A stretch of DNA of 64,000 nt from Eupeodes corollae (Eukaryota; Arthropoda; Insecta; Diptera; Syrphidae), in NCBI RefSeq assembly GCF_945859685.1, contig NC_079149.1, positions 26,757,118-26,821,117 on the forward strand. Direction: 5' to 3'. The position numbers were made by a program, and so were the translations under genes. This document shows positions 56,101 through 62,100 of the stretch, piece by piece (the stretch's first letter is position 1; the number at the start of each line of letters is the position of its first letter). The notes beneath the pieces were generated by a model. The model was not told where the DNA came from. It saw only the letters and a list, made by a program, of their open reading frames with translations, and searched no databases.

Positions 56101-59100
56101 GAATGTGAGGAGATTAGAAACGGTTGATATTTTTTCTCACAAAACAATGTTGCTGAACGAAAATATAATTTTTCTAAAAAAAGCTACAATTTCACAAACA
56201 ACTTTTTCAAACACTTTAGGAATAAAAGAAAGCTCTGCAATGGCCTTGTAGTTGTTTATATCCGACTTGTTACCTTTCTTGAAAATCGGTGTTAGAAATG
56301 ACTTCTTCCATTTACTGGGAAATTTGCCTGTTTTTAAAGAAAATTTGAATAAGAACGTTAGAGGTTCAACTAAAGTATTACTACAATTTTTTAGTACTAT
56401 GGGGAAATACCATCGGGACCGGCTGAGCAGTCATCATTCAACGCAGATAAAAGATCAAGGACGGTACTCTGTAGCACAGGGATATGACTACAGCTAGGTT
56501 GCGAAAAGGAATGACGATTATGAAAATATACTTCATCAACTCCTTGAGGGCAACTAACAAATGACTCACGGAAATTTGTTGCGAAAGCGTTACAGATATC
56601 AACAGCTTTATCTAACGAAAGGTTCTTGTAAGTGAAGTTAACTGGAAATCCATCTGATTTTTTCTTAAAGTTAACAAGTTTCCAAAATTTTGTAAGATTC
56701 TCTTTCAAAGAGGTGCTCATATCAGTAACATAAGAAGCGAATACAAAATTAGAAAGGGACTTAAATTCATTAAAAAATTCAATATAAACAGAGAAGTTGA
56801 TTGGAGACAGAGTTTTGAGAGTTTTCCATGCCTTATTTCTTTTGTTTCGAAGTAAACGCAATTCTTTCGTGTACCAATTGTGGTTAAAGTTAGTACTTCT
56901 TGATTTCTTAAAAGGTAGATTTTTTTCCAAACAATTATTAAAGATCTTATAAAAAATTAAAACTGCTTCGTCAATATTAGAAAATGCTAAAGTATCAGCA
57001 ATTTCAGAAATGGTTAAATCTTCAGACAACAACTAGAAATTAACTCTGCTGAAGTCAAAATTATATAAGCACTAAAAGGAATTACTGTGTTGAGTAAGGT
57101 GATTACTTAAGTCAGGAAAAATGTCCAAGGGGGAGTGATATTTATCAATATTAGTAATTCCTGATCTAGATTCTAGAACAAGATTACTAATAGCGTCAGA
57201 AGAAAATACTAAGTCGAGAATTCCATTTTTTAAGTTTTTAATACAGCTTGCTGTTTGCAGGTTTGCTGTGGGCTAGTAAGAAGGATGTTATGCGTTGTTC
57301 CCAGGGCAGTTCAAGCGTATATACAACCACATTCGTTCAGCGGTAGGATAAAACTAATTTTTTGTGTCAAATCAGACATCAGTTGAAAAAAAACGTTAGA
57401 TGGCGGACCCATATTTAAACTGATCAAAAATTAAATTAAGAAGTTGAATCAACATTCATTTTTATCAAAATATTTGAACGATGATTCAACTTGGCCCACC
57501 GACCTTCTGCACTCGTTGTATAACTTTAAAGGAATAGAAATTATAGAACTCTAATAAAATGCATAGTACGACTAGGTCGAATTTTCTGCGTGTTTGAATT
57601 AAGACCATTTTTCACCAGTTTTGCCTTCATGAAGAAGAAATGCCAATAGTTAATTGTATTGAAATGTTTTATGCTTTTTTGAAATCAGTCAATTATAGGT
57701 AGGTAGGTAAAAATGGCGATCTCAAGGCAACCTAGCCAGAGATCCAATTAGCGCTGTTGTGCGCCGTTTTGATAACAAAAACTCGTTTGACCTTTCCTTG
57801 AAAGGGATAGATTTATAGAGAAGCTTCATAGTGATTATGTTAGAGCCATTTTGTTGCATTGAGAAAAAAGATTAGGTCTCTAATTCGTGAAAAAATGCTT
57901 TTCCGAAGTATTTCATTCCAGTGTTTGCCAAAGCAGGACATTTGCACAGGAAATGGATTATCGTTTCACTTTCTCTTTGGTCAATACAACTACGGCAAAA
58001 GGTGTTGTAATAGAAACCAAACTTCTCTGCATGAACTCCTATAGGCCAATGTCCGGTACAAACCGCAACAATCCTGGCTATGTCTTGCCTTGGCCTGCAC
58101 AGAATATCGTTTGTACGGGTTTTGTTATAGGTGGGCCATATCTTCCTAGATATAATGCAGTTGGGTAAATTGCTCCACCTTCGGTTTGATTCAGTTTCGT
58201 AGATAGAAAAGATATTACCCTTCATAGCACCAAGAGGAATGTTAACCATTTCCGCAAGTGAGCTATGAAGGGCCGATCCTTGCCTGGCTAGCTCATCATC
58301 CCGTTCATTTCCCACGATACCACTATGGCCCGGAACCCAGATCAGGGTGACACCGAGGTTAATATTCAGGCTCACAAACTCATCGCGACATTGCTGGACC
58401 AATTTAGATGAGGATATGGCCGAGTTATTGGCTTTGACAGCTGCCTGACTGTCTGTAAAGATAGCCGCATTTCGGTTTTGGTTTGGGTTTTGTATCTTAC
58501 ATGCCTCCCTTACTGCCAGCAGTCCAGCCTGAAAAACGCTAGCAAAGTCAGGAAGCCTAAAGGATTTGGCTACATTTAGGGTCTCAGAGAAGATCCCAGA
58601 ACCAACTCCGCACTCCATCTTTAAGCCGTCAGTAAAGATGGTTGTGTCGAAACCCATCGGCACGATGTCATCCTCCCAGTCTTCTCTGGATGGGAAAATA
58701 ACCTTAAAACCCTTACTTAGGCTCAAAGTAGGAGTGAAGTAGTCAGTTTCTACCGAGATAATATCTAAGAAATCAATTTTGTTGTGTTGCTGTGACCATA
58801 AGGTTTTGATAAGCAGCTGTTTGATTCCTTCAGCCTAATAGAGCTGCAGGAAGCTATGTATATAATCAGTCAATGATACTATGCAAAAAAAATTATTTTT
58901 AGAATTCACGTGTATTTGTATGCACGTTTATTTTAAGACTTGATATTTTCATTATAGTAGTAGTACGTAGTACCCGTGGCATGATGGTTAGTGCGTTGGA
59001 CTGTCATGCAAGGGGTCTTGGGTTCAATCCCTGCATGTGCCACCTTAATTTAAAAAATTAATATGCGCGGGTACTGCCTCTTGCGAAGAATTGACAAATC

Positions 59101-62100
59101 CTTCAAGAGTAAATCTTGTCATGAAAAAGTGCTTTCTCAAAAATTAGCTGTTCGGATTCGGCATTTCCATTTCCTCCATTCCTGACAACATTACTCGCAC
59201 ACAGGAATGGTTGAGAGTTGTAAGTCACTAGGCCCTGGTTCACAACGGACTGTTGCGCCACCCAATAGTATAGTAGTATTTTCATTATAATTCTTGAGTA
59301 AAATATTTGAATACCATAATAGGGGTGAATATCTAATTTTCCTAGACTATTTACCACTCTTCCACACATTTTGAGTGGTACATATTTCATAACATGAATA
59401 ATGTTCGTTCCGTTCTTATTTACATAAGCACGGTCTTTCACATAGCCTTCCCGAATACAATCTAACTAAATCAAGTGATCTTGGTGGACAAAATGTAAAA
59501 TAACCAAATATGAGTCATGTTTAGTGGCTTTAGTTGGAAGCACATATCGAATGATATATGTAATATTATTCAATCACTGGCGGCCAAATAAGATAAATAT
59601 GACACGATAAGGTGCTCCAAATGTCCGTCCGACTCACACTGATAAACTTACTATCCTGTCTGTCGATTTTTTTTTTCTTAAAAGGATTGTTATTAAGTTT
59701 TGTTAAGAAAGTCGTCAGTTGAATTGTTTTTAACAAATTAAAAATTACCAACAATATTTTCTATATGATAAAAGAGTTTGATTTTAAATCTATTTTGGTT
59801 AACGAGATTTTTGTTTGAAAACAATTTTTTAACAATTTAGGGGGCATTTCTTAAAAAATTGTTTTTCTTCTATAAGCAAATAAAAATTGGGTAAATGAAA
59901 TTAATTTGAAGACAATATCTTCTATTATTCACGAAATATCGAGAACCGTAATAATTTTGTGTACTATTTTTTGTAGATTTGAATTTGTTTACAAAAAAAC
60001 TGTTGGATTTTTATAAAAAAAAATGACTTTAGGTCGATAATAATATTTCTATGAGATTAAATTTGTTTAAAGCCAATATTATTTATTTTTGAAAAGATAT
60101 TTGAGTCGAAAATCAATTTTTACCAACTTTTAGTAATGTTTAGGTTTCTATTTTTTGTAAAAAAAACTGTTAATTCGATTTTTCTCAAAGTCTAACAGAA
60201 TGTTACAATATAAAATTAGTTTGAGCACAATATCTAAGGTTTTTTAAAAAGACATTTGAGTCGGAAATAAATTGTTACCAACTCTTAGGTTAGGAAGCGG
60301 ACACACTTAGGCCAGTTTAATGGCCCATTGTGATAACACATGAATCTTGCGGCTTATTCCTTAGCTCAATGGAACCAGTTTGAGTCTCTAATTATACTGA
60401 TATGATTTAGATCGTTAAAGAAGAATTCTGCTACGTAATTCTTGCGTTTTCGAACCAGAGCAGGGCATGTGCAGAGAAGATGAAGAGTGGTTTCTTCCTC
60501 TTCCTCGTTCAAACAGCTTCTGCAAAAGTCATTTGAGAATACGCCTTGTCTCGTGGCATGCTTTCCTATTAGACAGTGTCCGGTTATGACACCTCTTATC
60601 GAGCTTATATGCGATCTGTTTAGCGATTGCAAGCACTTTTAACGTTTTAAATCCAGTGTTGGCCAGATGTTTTTTATGACTTCACACGTGGTGATATTGT
60701 TCCACTTAGTGTATGCCCTCCTCACAGCGTCTTGCATTACCAACAGTTTAAAAGTAGCGATTGGTATACCAGTACATGCCAAACGTGGTAGGATATGCTG
60801 TACTGTACCGTTCCTGGCTTACAATTACCTAGGATGTCTCTATGGCCCAGCACCCAGCAAAGCTTAATATTAAACTGTTGTGCCTTTGTTTCTTTGTTAA
60901 ATATTCGAGGTGACAAATATTTGTTTAGCATTTTTTTATTTATAATGTTTGGTATACGTTACAATATATAATATAAAATTTGATTCAAATCGCTAGAATT
61001 ATACGGTCGTGAGATATTTTGATTTTTAAATTGCTTTGGTAAAAAAACACCCAATTAATTTTCTTTAGAGACCTTCCTGCATCTTTCTGCATCATTATCT
61101 GTATAACAACATTTATTAGAAGTTGATGTCTCTACTTGTTCTTGAGCTATAGACGACAAAAACAGTTCGCGAATATAAGGACACGCACATGCATTCCTAT
61201 TATTTCTACTCTAGGAACCTCGAAACATCGTCAAGAAATGTCAAAATGGTAAATCAGACCGATTACAATAACTTCCTATGGGAAGTTCAAAATTGGGGCC
61301 ATCATCAGTAACACTCGCACTCGCAACGGCAATGTTTTCAACTAATATGGATACCTTCGAATTAAAATCTTGGTGGCTAGTTTTTATTGATTGTTAAAGG
61401 AACCACTATCATTACACTCATTTTAGCACTTACAATGACAGCTTATTTTAACAGATGTCAATTGCCAGAAACACCAATTAAAACCATCAACTAATTGACA
61501 CTTTGCCAATTGTAAAATTTTTCAAAGTGTCCAAAAATTACATTGTAGTTAATTTGTTTTCATTATTTGAAGAAAAATAATGTTACAATTTTATGACAGT
61601 TTTAAAAAAAAATAGCTGTCAATTTTTATTAAGTTTTTTTTCTAAATATATTAAAGATATAATTTGTATGCAGATTAAAAGTGCTTGATGCAGCTAAAAC
61701 TCACCCTTCTACAATTATTAATCCTGTCTCTAATCACTTCCATGCCAACCTACATTTTTTATTCATAACAATTATTTCCCTTAAAAATTTATTATTTATT
61801 CCTTGACAAAAGACCACCCTAATTGGGTGACTAATAAACCAGTTATTCAAATCAAAATTCTAAAGAATGAACACATTCAAAAATTTACTTTACCAACATT
61901 ACTCTTGATAAAAATATAAGCAATTTTAAGTCATTCCAATAAAAATAAAAAAAAAAGCATGCAACAACCCCCCACGAAGTAGGAAAGTTCCTTCCTAAGC
62001 AAGAACTCTATAAAACACTCAATTTTTGAAGTAAGCAACGTTATTATATATTTGCCAGCCCTTTTTTCAAAATTAAAATATATATCATTCAAAAACATCT

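Noticed and set aside
58957..59031. Possible functional tRNA-Asp gene
   Set aside because: A- and B-boxes are present, but the stems do not pair well, the sequence continues into a repeated body, and target duplications flank it. It is a SINE.
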